Position numbers and translations under genes: made by a program | Shown: positions 9,614-17,115 of the stretch, one piece after another | Layout: every line of letters starts with the position of its first letter | How positions within the stretch are numbered: position 1 is the first letter of the stretch | The notes under the pieces: model-generated | What the model saw: only the letters and a program-made list of their open reading frames with translations | The model's database searches: none | What the model was told of the DNA's origin: nothing | From: a virus | Virus record (IMG/VR): IMGVR_UViG_3300030202_000851 | Coordinates: 1-31,198 of that record | Strand: one strand, 5' to 3' | DNA: 31,198 bases

Positions 9614-12600
9614 TGGCACAAACTTTAACTTTACCTCGTATAGGAGCTCCTACCACAGGGGCAGTTACGTCACAAACTTTAACTTTGCCGACGATAGAAT
9701 CTACAACTCCGGATATTGAATACACTCCTGGAGGAGCTAGGTTTACACCTTTTACTGGTGCAGATTTTATCGCTACTGGTGCAGATGAAGATCTGGATGC
9801 AGCAGCTCTTGAAGCACAAATACAAAATGATTTACGCATTATAGGATTAGGTGAGCCTGATCCTAATGAGTTCCAACCTATTGATATAAATATTGCAGCT
9901 GCTCGTGATGCAAGAACTATGGAACAATACAATGAGTTTCTAGAAACAGAAATTATGCGTATTGATCAAGTTGTTGGTGAAACAGTTGGTGATAATTGGC
10001 AGGGTAGTAAAACTGTCGGACCAATGAGTTTTAATGTATCTGATGGATTAGCTCGTAGGCGAACAACAGGTACTTTTGCCGACCGTGAAGCATATTTTAA
10101 AAAACACCATCCTGAAGGTACATACTCAAGGATCCCCACAGGTGGTGGTAAGTTTGCTGAAGTATATAGCATTACAAAAGGTGGTGATGTATTTGCCGTA
10201 GACCCTACTGGGTTTTCTGATACAAGTAATGAAATAGCTAGTATAACTGGTAATCTTTTAAATTTTACTACAGCTGGAAGTGTAGTTGGCTCACTCTTTA
10301 GTCCTTTTTATGGCACAGCTATTGGAGCTGCTCTTGGTAATTTAGTTGATCAAGCTGTTCTTGATGAAACTTCTATGACTCAAAGTGAGTTAATAGAAAA
10401 ACTAAATGCAAAAGATGCTGCAACAATCGGTTTGATTGATGGTTTGGTAACAAAAATTCTTCCTGTTGCTGGTGGTAAATTTAAACAAATTTTCACAGGA
10501 GTTGATGAAACTGGTTCTATTCTTGCTAGAAAAACTGGTGAAAGATCATTACTTGCTCAAGAATCGGCAGAACGTCTTGGTCTACCTTTATTTAGTGTCG
10601 CTCAATTATCTGACAGTCAATTAGTGCGAGGAACGTTTTCACAAACAGCCGGAACATCTAATATTCCCGGACGTTTATTAAATAACCAACAACGAAAATT
10701 GTATGAAACATTAAAACAAAAAGCTGAGAGTAATTTTGATTCATTTAATGCTAGGGAATTAAGTACCTACACAAAACTTCAGCAAGATGCAATACAAGAA
10801 GAAATTTATAAAATAGTAACAGCTCGTTTTGGTGGAAAATTGCCTGATAATATGAGTTTGGAAGCTCTTGAGCAAAACATAAGAAAACTCGCTGGTGATC
10901 TACAAACATCTCATAATGAACTTATTGATGAAGCCTACAAAAAAGCCTTTAATACATCTGGTGCTCAAAATGTCGTTTTTAATCTTACACCCGCGATAGA
11001 AGCAGCACAAAGAATACAACAAGGCACACGAATACGCACCCGTCCAAAACGCCAAGATAGTTTAGGTCGTCCACTTGATGAGAAAGGTAGATTAACAACA
11101 GCTACTACCACTCGTGCTCAAGGTGAATTAAGTGGTGAATTACAATCACTAACCAATGCTCTCATCAATATTATTGATCCTACTGTTTCTAAACTTGTAG
11201 TTAAAGATGGAAAAACAAATGCAAAAACAGCTTTTGACTCATTGACACAGTTAAAGGCTTTAAGAGATAGGGCAAGTAAACTCATACAAACAGATGATAG
11301 TGTTGCTGGTAGAGAGCTTGTGGAAGCTATTGATGATGTAATGAATAATCCGATAGGAGGCAGTAAAGAATTTTTAACTTACTATGATGAAGCAAAAGCA
11401 TTAGCTAAACTTAAAGCGGATACACTTAATGCTTCTAATATAGCGAGTATGTTTTCTCGTAAGTCCGAAGTAATGCCAAATGAGTTAGCGCAAAAATTTT
11501 GGGAAGGTAAATTTACTTCACGTGATTGGGATTATTTTACAAAAATGTCACGAGCTGCTGCTGGCAATAAACCCGAAGCAAAAATTGCCGCAAATCAATT
11601 AATTGCAGATGTGCAGGATGGTTTTATCACATGGCTGTATCAAAATCCTGCAAAAACACAAGATCGTATACGGCAAATTAAGGATGCAGATAATGATTTA
11701 TTTGTCAAAATGGTTCCTGATGCAGGTGATCGTGCAGCTTTAGAAAATTTAGCGCAAAAATCAGCTTGGGTACAATCTGATGGTGTGCAAGCTACTTTAG
11801 GTAGAAAAATGACTGTTGGTGAAAGAGCATTAACAGCTATTAATGAAATGAGTGAAGCTGAAATTATTGAATTTGTGAATAAAAACGGCGGTATCAATGG
11901 TCCGGCTGCTACAAATATGAGAGCAGCAGTGTTTAAGAAAATATTAGCAAAGAATATGGATCTAGATGAGCAAGCATTAGAAACAGTAAATCCTAAAACT
12001 TTGGCTCAAGATTTTATGCAACTTTCAAACTTTAGAGGTGATTACGAAAAGTTAAGACCTTTATTTCAATCTTCTACGCTGAAAAATGATAACCCCATCT
12101 ATGATGCAAAAGCTACAGAGTATATAAAATCTTTACAAGATTTTAAGATCTACTCAGGTTTCTTAGCAGGATATTCTCCTGATGTTGGTGGTCCAATGCA
12201 AGCAGGAGCAGTTAGAGCTGGTTTATCAAGATTAGATTTTGGGGCATATAGAACAGTAATCACTAATAATATTTTAGCGAGTATTTTTGCAAGTCCACCC
12301 TCTGTAAAACAACTTGAAAAACTACACGGGTTCCAAGGTGGCGGTTTTAAAGGTGGTGTAAAAAGATTTTGGAATAAAAGAAGTGCCAATGTTTATGCTA
12401 ATATACTTGGTCAATTAGGTGATAGTTTTAGTAAAGATGTAGAAACACCAAAAGAGGAAGTAGAGCGCACAGGACAACCACCTGAGATGGGTGATCAGTT
12501 TTCAGCTGTTACTACTCCTGCTGCACCCACACAAGTAGTGAGCGCACCAACGGTAGCTGCTCCACCGCCTCCACCAATAGCGAGTGCTCCACCACCAGCA

Positions 12601-12723
12601 AAACCTATGCAGATGGCTGGTCGCGGCACAGGTATTACAAATTTTTCTAGTCTATTCCCACAAGATGAGTTAGGTGGTGCAATAGCAAATCGTCGTAACC
12701 AAGGTATTATGGGAATAGTGTAA
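9613..12723 (+). CDS. Very large putative internal virion (ejection) protein
   Basis: A 1036-residue protein, the largest in the window, starting at a TAATG junction. The first 30 residues carry a duplicated QTLTLP peptide, encoded by two exact 16-bp repeats. Around residues 207-243 is a Gly-rich hydrophobic stretch (GSVVGSLFSPFYGTAIGAAL) that could cross a membrane. Most of the rest is helical. The C-terminal 100 residues are Pro/Ala-rich (APPPPPIASAPPPAKP) and end in a short helix. Its size and position upstream of lysozyme resemble the biggest ejection protein of podoviruses (T7 gp16 type), but no lytic-transglycosylase motif is visible. Function is inferred. Confidence 0.65.
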   Translation: MAQTLTLPRIGAPTTGAVTSQTLTLPTIESTTPDIEYTPGGARFTPFTGADFIATGADEDLDAAALEAQIQNDLRIIGLGEPDPNEFQPIDINIAAARDARTMEQYNEFLETEIMRIDQVVGETVGDNWQGSKTVGPMSFNVSDGLARRRTTGTFADREAYFKKHHPEGTYSRIPTGGGKFAEVYSITKGGDVFAVDPTGFSDTSNEIASITGNLLNFTTAGSVVGSLFSPFYGTAIGAALGNLVDQAVLDETSMTQSELIEKLNAKDAATIGLIDGLVTKILPVAGGKFKQIFTGVDETGSILARKTGERSLLAQESAERLGLPLFSVAQLSDSQLVRGTFSQTAGTSNIPGRLLNNQQRKLYETLKQKAESNFDSFNARELSTYTKLQQDAIQEEIYKIVTARFGGKLPDNMSLEALEQNIRKLAGDLQTSHNELIDEAYKKAFNTSGAQNVVFNLTPAIEAAQRIQQGTRIRTRPKRQDSLGRPLDEKGRLTTATTTRAQGELSGELQSLTNALINIIDPTVSKLVVKDGKTNAKTAFDSLTQLKALRDRASKLIQTDDSVAGRELVEAIDDVMNNPIGGSKEFLTYYDEAKALAKLKADTLNASNIASMFSRKSEVMPNELAQKFWEGKFTSRDWDYFTKMSRAAAGNKPEAKIAANQLIADVQDGFITWLYQNPAKTQDRIRQIKDADNDLFVKMVPDAGDRAALENLAQKSAWVQSDGVQATLGRKMTVGERALTAINEMSEAEIIEFVNKNGGINGPAATNMRAAVFKKILAKNMDLDEQALETVNPKTLAQDFMQLSNFRGDYEKLRPLFQSSTLKNDNPIYDAKATEYIKSLQDFKIYSGFLAGYSPDVGGPMQAGAVRAGLSRLDFGAYRTVITNNILASIFASPPSVKQLEKLHGFQGGGFKGGVKRFWNKRSANVYANILGQLGDSFSKDVETPKEEVERTGQPPEMGDQFSAVTTPAAPTQVVSAPTVAAPPPPPIASAPPPAKPMQMAGRGTGITNFSSLFPQDELGGAIANRRNQGIMGIV

Positions 12724-13163
12724 TGGATCTAGAAACACTTAGAAAACAAATTGAAGCAGATGAGGGGTGTAAGTATGAAATATACTTGGATCATTTGGGT
12801 CTGCCTACTTTTGGGATTGGTCACTTGGTCACTGAATCTGACGAAGAATATAACCGTCCAGTCGGAACATTTATCACAGCAGATAGAGTCGCAGAGTGCT
12901 TTAATAAAGATGTTGGAACAGTCCTCGAAGATTGTGAACGATTGTACCCCGACTTTGATTCCTTACCAGAAGAAGTGCAACTAATAATAGCAAATATGAT
13001 GTTCAATATGGGCTACCCACGTTTGAGTAAATTTAAAGGAATGAAGGCTGGTGTTGATGCACGTGATTGGCAACAAGCAGCTGATGAAATGGTTGACTCA
13101 AAGTGGTATCGTCAAGTAACTAATCGCGCTGAACGGTTAGTTCAAAGGATGAGAGAAGTATGA
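12723..13163 (+). CDS. Endolysin, GH24 (T4-type) lysozyme
   Basis: A 146-residue protein of usual phage-lysozyme length. The T4-lysozyme catalytic triad is visible as Glu14 (ADEG), Asp23 (YLDHLG) and Thr29 (PTFGIGH), followed by the typical GIGHLVT turn. The core helix NMMFNMGYPRLSKFKGM and the C-terminal NRAERLVQRM helix also match the family. It cleaves the beta-1,4 bond between N-acetylmuramic acid and N-acetylglucosamine. No signal peptide or N-terminal membrane anchor is seen, so export would need a holin. It starts at TAATG with the upstream ejection gene. A second hydrophobic reading frame lies inside it (see findings). Confidence 0.92.
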   Translation: MDLETLRKQIEADEGCKYEIYLDHLGLPTFGIGHLVTESDEEYNRPVGTFITADRVAECFNKDVGTVLEDCERLYPDFDSLPEEVQLIIANMMFNMGYPRLSKFKGMKAGVDARDWQQAADEMVDSKWYRQVTNRAERLVQRMREV

Positions 13164-13164
13164 C

Positions 13165-13656
13165 ATGGAACCTATATCCACTGCTCTCGCAGGGATCGCT
13201 TTATTCAAAAGTGCTGTTGATGGCATCAAAGGCGCGATTGGCACTGCTAATGATGTTGGAGAGATTGCGGGTTTTATAGACAAGCTCTTTGAAGGAGAGA
13301 AACAAGTCCAACAACGTCGTAACCAACAGTCTGGAGTTGGTGTTGGTGAACAGTTTGGCATTAAGCATGTTGCTCAAGAAGTCATTGATGCTAAATTAGC
13401 TAAAGAACAAATGCAAGAAATAGCCAGTATGGTTGATTTGCGGTTCGGTCATGGCACATGGAGAAGTATTGTGGATGAAAGAGCTAAACGTATACGCGAA
13501 GCTAAAGAGGCAGAGGCTGAAGCTCGTCGTAAAAGAATTCAAGAAGAAAGAGAACGTGCTGAAAATATGAAACAAGTTCTTACAATTAGTGGTGCTCTAC
13601 TTGTTGCTATCCTCTTTTTTATAGGAATGATTTACATGATTATGAAATCTTCTTAA
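13165..13656 (+). CDS. Coiled-coil protein with C-terminal membrane anchor
   Basis: A 163-residue protein starting one base after the lysozyme stop codon. The N-terminus (ISTALAGIALFKSAVDGIKGAIG) is amphipathic and Ala/Gly-rich. A helical middle is followed by a long Arg/Glu/Ala-rich coiled coil (residues of about 105-135). A single transmembrane helix lies at about residues 139-158, followed by a few residues including Lys. I recognise the family as common in marine phages next to lysozyme or virion genes, without a firm function. Position and topology make it a candidate holin-like, spanin-like or virion-associated membrane protein. Its stop codon overlaps that of the convergent helicase gene. 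Confidence 0.7.
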   Translation: MEPISTALAGIALFKSAVDGIKGAIGTANDVGEIAGFIDKLFEGEKQVQQRRNQQSGVGVGEQFGIKHVAQEVIDAKLAKEQMQEIASMVDLRFGHGTWRSIVDERAKRIREAKEAEAEARRKRIQEERERAENMKQVLTISGALLVAILFFIGMIYMIMKSS

Positions 13657-15089
13657 ACAATCCATTCCCTAAAATCTTCTGCAAGCACTTGGCTGGCTAT
13701 ATTGATTTTGTTACGCAGGGCTTTGAGTATACGCTCATCTACAGTTTTATCAGCAACAATATCTATGTAAGTAACTTTACTTGTTTGACCGATACGGTGA
13801 GCTCTATCCTCACTTTGTAACCTTATCTCAAGGTCAAAATTATTACTGTAGTACACTACTGTTTTAGCTTCTGTAAGCGTTAATCCATAACCACCTGTCC
13901 GTGGTTGCCCAACAAAATATTTGAGTGGGTTATCAGGATCCTGAAAGCGATTTACAATAGCTTGCCGATCATCACTCTCTGTTTCACCGTAGTATGTAGC
14001 AACCGTTTCAGCACCATATACTTTAGATATTTCTTGTTCTATTGTTTTTATATCATGCGTAAAGTTCGCCCATATAATAACTTTACCATCTACTTCTTCT
14101 AATACAGACATAAGCTCTGGTAGTTTAGCAGAGTTAAAAGTTTTCATAACACCATCATCCATTTTTACATGGCCTGAGCATACTTGTTGCAGCCTAAGTA
14201 ATTGTGTGAGTATTGTATCAGTGGTTACTGAGCCTTCCTCTAATAAGGCAAGAGCAAAAGTTTTCAAACTATTGTATACTGATTTTTGTTCATCAGTCAG
14301 TTCAACACTGCGTTTGATGTACACTTTATCTGGTAAATCCAAACAGTCCTCCTTTTTTACTCTGTAACTAAAATTCTCAAGTATACCATTCAGCTTATCT
14401 AAATTACGATAGCCAACTACCTGATTAAAACTGTGCGCTCCCATACTACGCCTTTGTACGATGGCATACTCATATTGGAAACTGAAAAAACTACTATGAC
14501 CCAATAACCATTCATCAAGGAACTCAGCCTGTGTGTACAAATCCATAGGGCTTTTAGTTACTGGAGACCCTGTCAGTATGCGTTTGTAATGCGCTGATTT
14601 ACCTATTTTCACTATACTCTTTGTGCGTTTGGCGTCTTTGTTTTTTATAGTGGTGCTTTCATCTATAGCCATAAGTGACTGATGTGAATTTAAAAAACGC
14701 TCTGCTTCAGTACACCCTTTTTTAGTGCTGAAGGCTTCTACATTCATAACAAATATCTTAAGGTTATCATCTACTTGGTATAACCTCTTTTGTTTTTCTA
14801 TTTGTGTTTTAGTTTGATTAGGGTTCCACAGTACAGTGTCATACATGACATGTTCTGGAATATGCGTGGGCAGTTCACCTTGCTCCCAGTTTCGGTATAC
14901 ACCTTTAGGGGCTACTATCAATGCACCCGTAATCTCTCCACGGTCGTAGAGTACACACATATTATCAATAAGAACTTTTGATTTACCTGTCCCCATATCC
15001 ATGAAGTAAGCAAATTCTTTCTTATTCCAAGATTTTTTCAAAGCCTCGAGCTGATGCTCATATGGCTGGTGCTTAAATTTATAACGCAT
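13653..15089 (-). CDS. SNF2/DEAD-type superfamily 2 helicase
   Basis: I chose the ATG at 15089 (478 residues), which follows an ATAGAAAG leader seen before other genes. The frame is open to 15185, but that extension is Tyr/Cys-rich and atypical. Visible motifs in order are a Walker A-like DMGTGKS at residues 31-37, motif II AIDEST, motif III LTGSPVTKSP, and the C-terminal lobe with QPRTGGYGLTLTEA and the arginine-finger box RAHRIGQT. It belongs to the phage SNF2-like ATPases, DNA translocases or helicases used in replication or recombination. It is the only confident minus-strand gene here and reads away from the replication genes, so it has its own promoter in the divergent region. Confidence 0.88.
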   Translation of the reverse strand: MRYKFKHQPYEHQLEALKKSWNKKEFAYFMDMGTGKSKVLIDNMCVLYDRGEITGALIVAPKGVYRNWEQGELPTHIPEHVMYDTVLWNPNQTKTQIEKQKRLYQVDDNLKIFVMNVEAFSTKKGCTEAERFLNSHQSLMAIDESTTIKNKDAKRTKSIVKIGKSAHYKRILTGSPVTKSPMDLYTQAEFLDEWLLGHSSFFSFQYEYAIVQRRSMGAHSFNQVVGYRNLDKLNGILENFSYRVKKEDCLDLPDKVYIKRSVELTDEQKSVYNSLKTFALALLEEGSVTTDTILTQLLRLQQVCSGHVKMDDGVMKTFNSAKLPELMSVLEEVDGKVIIWANFTHDIKTIEQEISKVYGAETVATYYGETESDDRQAIVNRFQDPDNPLKYFVGQPRTGGYGLTLTEAKTVVYYSNNFDLEIRLQSEDRAHRIGQTSKVTYIDIVADKTVDERILKALRNKINIASQVLAEDFREWIV

Positions 15090-15116
15090 GACACCGCTTT
15101 CTATTGGGTACTTTTT

Positions 15117-15125
15117 ATAATAGCA
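15117..15125 (-). promoter_or_regulatory. Candidate extended -10 promoter for the SNF2 gene
   Basis: Read on the minus strand, the sequence is TGC followed by TATTAT, an extended -10 box about 28 bases upstream of the chosen ATG at 15089. No good -35 box is seen, as is usual for extended -10 promoters. The spacing to the ATG would give a short leader containing the ATAGAAAG ribosome-binding stretch. Inferred from sequence only. Confidence 0.3.
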
Positions 15126-15212
15126 CAGGAAACAAAATCTTGCATAGCTTTTTATGTTCTTAGTATATCTCGCGTAGGGGCTCAAAGTAAGTATTTGTAA
15201 ACGAACAAAACC

Positions 15213-15242
15213 CAGATATCAGATATCAGATATTAAAATATC
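15213..15242. repeat. Three 7-bp tandem repeats and a palindrome in the divergent region
   Basis: CAGATAT occurs three times head to tail (15213-15233), creating two GATATC palindromes. It runs into the near-perfect inverted repeat GATATTAAAATATC (15229-15242). The block lies between the divergent helicase and replication genes in AT-rich DNA. It looks like an operator cluster or short iteron array, for control of divergent transcription or as part of a replication origin. Which of these applies cannot be told from sequence alone. Confidence 0.5.
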
Positions 15243-15245
15243 GGA

Positions 15246-15278
15246 TTGATCAGTAAGATAACTTTTTTGTTTTACCCC
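15246..15278 (+). promoter_or_regulatory. Conserved phage element, copy 1 (candidate promoter or operator)
   Basis: TTGAT, four variable bases, then AAGATAACTTTTTT and a T-rich stretch running into ACCCC. The same arrangement with the same spacing recurs at 29316, and the AAGATAACTTTT core recurs at 21600. This copy lies about 80 bases upstream of the GTG at 15350. No proper -10 sits at 17 bases from TTGAT, so it may be a phage-specific promoter or a regulator site rather than a sigma-70 promoter. The element also contains the small inverted repeat AAG-ATAA-CTT. Confidence 0.45.
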
Positions 15279-15349
15279 TATATATAAAAGTGTAGGGTGT
15301 AGGTGTTTGGTAATAATGCCAAGCATAGAAAGCAGCGGAGTAGAAAGCC

Positions 15350-15673
15350 GTGACAGTCTACATTACACAAGAAGTGCGTGGTAGAGATATCACAGATGCA
15401 GTTGCCTTTGGTGACTTGCAGATACTTGTTCCGGCCAAGGAACAGGTTTCATTCAGCACTCAGCCAACGGTGCGTAGGATTGCTCGTGGTCTTCGTAACT
15501 TTAATGATAATGATTACTTACTAATGTCAGGTGACCCTTTATGTATAGGCATTGCCTGTGCAGAGGCAGCTCGTTTGAATAATGGTAGGTTCAAAGCATT
15601 AAAGTGGGACAGGCTAGAGGAACGCTACTACCCTTTGGAAGTGGATCTGTATCATAGGAAGGAGTCTATATAA
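15350..15673 (+). CDS. Conserved hypothetical phage protein, first gene of the replication block
   Basis: A 107-residue protein starting at a GTG preceded by GGAG about ten bases upstream. No domain of known function is recognised. The sequence has a beta-strand start (TVYITQEVRGRDITDAVAFGDLQILV) and a central RRIARGLRNFNDNDYLLMSGDP segment. I have the impression it occurs at this position in other marine phages, at the head of the early operon. The stop codon overlaps the next ATG (TAATG), suggesting coupled translation. A regulatory or host-takeover role is possible, but nothing in the sequence shows it. Confidence 0.7.
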   Translation: MTVYITQEVRGRDITDAVAFGDLQILVPAKEQVSFSTQPTVRRIARGLRNFNDNDYLLMSGDPLCIGIACAEAARLNNGRFKALKWDRLEERYYPLEVDLYHRKESI

Positions 15674-16215
15674 TGGACTTTGAAAGTGTAGCTGGAGACC
15701 TAACCAGCATAAATCAATCAGGTATCAGCACTGTGAGTAACCTATGCAAACAACAAATTGCGTTGGAAAAACGCATTGCTGATCTAGAGTTAGAGTTAAA
15801 GGACGCTAAACGCGAGCATCGTAAAGTGGCAGAAGATTTATTGCCAGCAGCTTTGCAAGAGTATGGTGTTACTGAACTCAAGATGGAGGATGGCAGTGAG
15901 ATTACTGTTGCACCTTATTATAGTGCAAGCATTGCTAAAGACCGTCAGGATGAAGCCTTTCGATGGCTTACCGAAGCAGGGCATGGTTCGTTAATTAAGA
16001 ACCACGTTACAGCGGCCTTTGGTCGTGGTGAGGATAACTCTGCTAAAGATTTGCTTGCTGAGCTTGAACAGCGCGGTTTGCAAACACAAACTAAGACTTG
16101 GGTTGAACCCATGACTCTCAAGTCGTTTGTGAAGGAACAGGTAGAAAAAGGTGAGAATTTGCCGTATGACCTGTTGGGAATATTTGTGGGGCAGCGAGCC
16201 AAAATACGGAGGTAG
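15673..16215 (+). CDS. Coiled-coil hypothetical protein upstream of the SSB-like gene
   Basis: A 180-residue protein. Residues of about 24-60 form a clear charged coiled coil (LEKRIADLELELKDAKREHR). The rest mixes beta strands and helices with no cysteines or catalytic signature. It sits 2 bases before the SSB-like gene and shares an operon with the primase and helicase, so an accessory replication or recombination role is likely. Similar coiled-coil proteins often neighbour phage SSB genes. The function is not known to me. Confidence 0.7.
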   Translation: MDFESVAGDLTSINQSGISTVSNLCKQQIALEKRIADLELELKDAKREHRKVAEDLLPAALQEYGVTELKMEDGSEITVAPYYSASIAKDRQDEAFRWLTEAGHGSLIKNHVTAAFGRGEDNSAKDLLAELEQRGLQTQTKTWVEPMTLKSFVKEQVEKGENLPYDLLGIFVGQRAKIRR

Positions 16216-16217
16216 AT

Positions 16218-17018
16218 ATGGCAACAGAAGTAGCAAAGAAAGAGTCTTCTGCTGTAGCAGTAGCACAGTTTGAAGATTTAGGTGGGTTGGGTTTTGAAGA
16301 AACCACTTCCCAAGATATGGCTGTACCGTTTTTACGGATACTTGCACAACTCAGTCCACAAGTAAATAAGCGTGATGGTGCTTATGTTGAGGGTGCTGAA
16401 GCTGGTATGATGTTTAATACGGTAGCTAATAAAGTATACGATGGTGAGAAGGGTGTGGCTGTAGTCCCATGCTATTACAATCGTAGGTTTGTAGAGTGGG
16501 CTCCTAGGGAAAAAGGTGGTGGTTATTTTGGTTCATACCACCCAGATGACCCTATCACTAACACTACAACAAAGAATGAGCGTGGTGAAGATATTCTGCC
16601 AAATGGTAATATACTCACTAATACCGCACAGTTCTTTGTAATCCTGCTTGACGATGATGGTCCACAGCGTTGCCTGATTACCATGTCTAGTACACAGCTA
16701 AAGAAGGCTCGTAAATGGGTTACACAAATGCAAGCTCTTACGGCACAAGGTAAAAACGGTCCGTATACTTTGCCTATGATGTCCCATAAATACCAGCTAT
16801 CTACTGTTGCTGAAAGCAATGATAAAGGTAATTGGTTCGGTTGGGAAATTAGTAAGATCGGTCCGATAAGTCTTGGCGATGCTGAAGAAGCTAATGTGTT
16901 TGAGATGGCTGTAGCTTTTGCTAAATCAGTAAAAGCTGGTGAAGTAGAGGTTAAAGAAACAGCCCCTCCTGCACCTGAGGATAAAGGCACAGCACCCGAT
17001 GATGATGTGCCTTTTTAA
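16218..17018 (+). CDS. Putative single-stranded DNA-binding protein
   Basis: A 266-residue protein with an acidic C-terminal tail that ends DDDVPF, the classic SSB tip that recruits partner proteins. The core is beta-rich (MFNTVANKVYDGEKGVAVVP, then FFVILLDDDGPQRCLITMSS), consistent with an OB-like fold, though it is not the bacterial SSB family by sequence. A Pro/Glu linker (residues of about 240-258) separates core and tail. The ATG follows GGAGG. Location between a coiled-coil protein and the primase supports a replication role. The fold assignment is inference; the tail is directly visible. Confidence 0.7.
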   Translation: MATEVAKKESSAVAVAQFEDLGGLGFEETTSQDMAVPFLRILAQLSPQVNKRDGAYVEGAEAGMMFNTVANKVYDGEKGVAVVPCYYNRRFVEWAPREKGGGYFGSYHPDDPITNTTTKNERGEDILPNGNILTNTAQFFVILLDDDGPQRCLITMSSTQLKKARKWVTQMQALTAQGKNGPYTLPMMSHKYQLSTVAESNDKGNWFGWEISKIGPISLGDAEEANVFEMAVAFAKSVKAGEVEVKETAPPAPEDKGTAPDDDVPF

Positions 17019-17032
17019 GTACAACCAAGGGG

Positions 17033-17094
17033 GTTGATCGCCTCTAGGTTGCTCGGGAGGGTAGTGTCTAGGTATCAACTAACATTACTCTCCC
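17033..17094 (+). ncRNA. Predicted structured leader with hairpin and possible pseudoknot
   Basis: GGGAGGGTAGTGT (17055-17067) can pair with ACATTACTCTCCC (17082-17094) as a 13-bp stem with only two G-U pairs and a 14-base loop. The loop contains ATCAAC (17074-17079), which is complementary to GTTGAT at 17033-17038, allowing a pseudoknot. It lies in the 97-base gap between SSB-like and primase genes. No U-run follows, so it is not an ordinary terminator. Either cis regulation of the primase or an RNA-processing signal is possible. Confidence 0.45.
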
Positions 17095-17115
17095 ACCCTT
17101 TCATTGGAGAAAGCA

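Noticed and set aside
9546-9932. Antisense frame of 128 codons at the junction of the two largest ejection genes
   Set aside because: Composition reflects the Ala/Gly-rich sense gene; no start signal; the sense junction is a clean TAATG.
16523-16990. Antisense frame of 155 codons within the SSB-like gene
   Set aside because: Mirror of a conserved-looking sense gene with an acidic SSB tail; no independent promoter or ribosome site.
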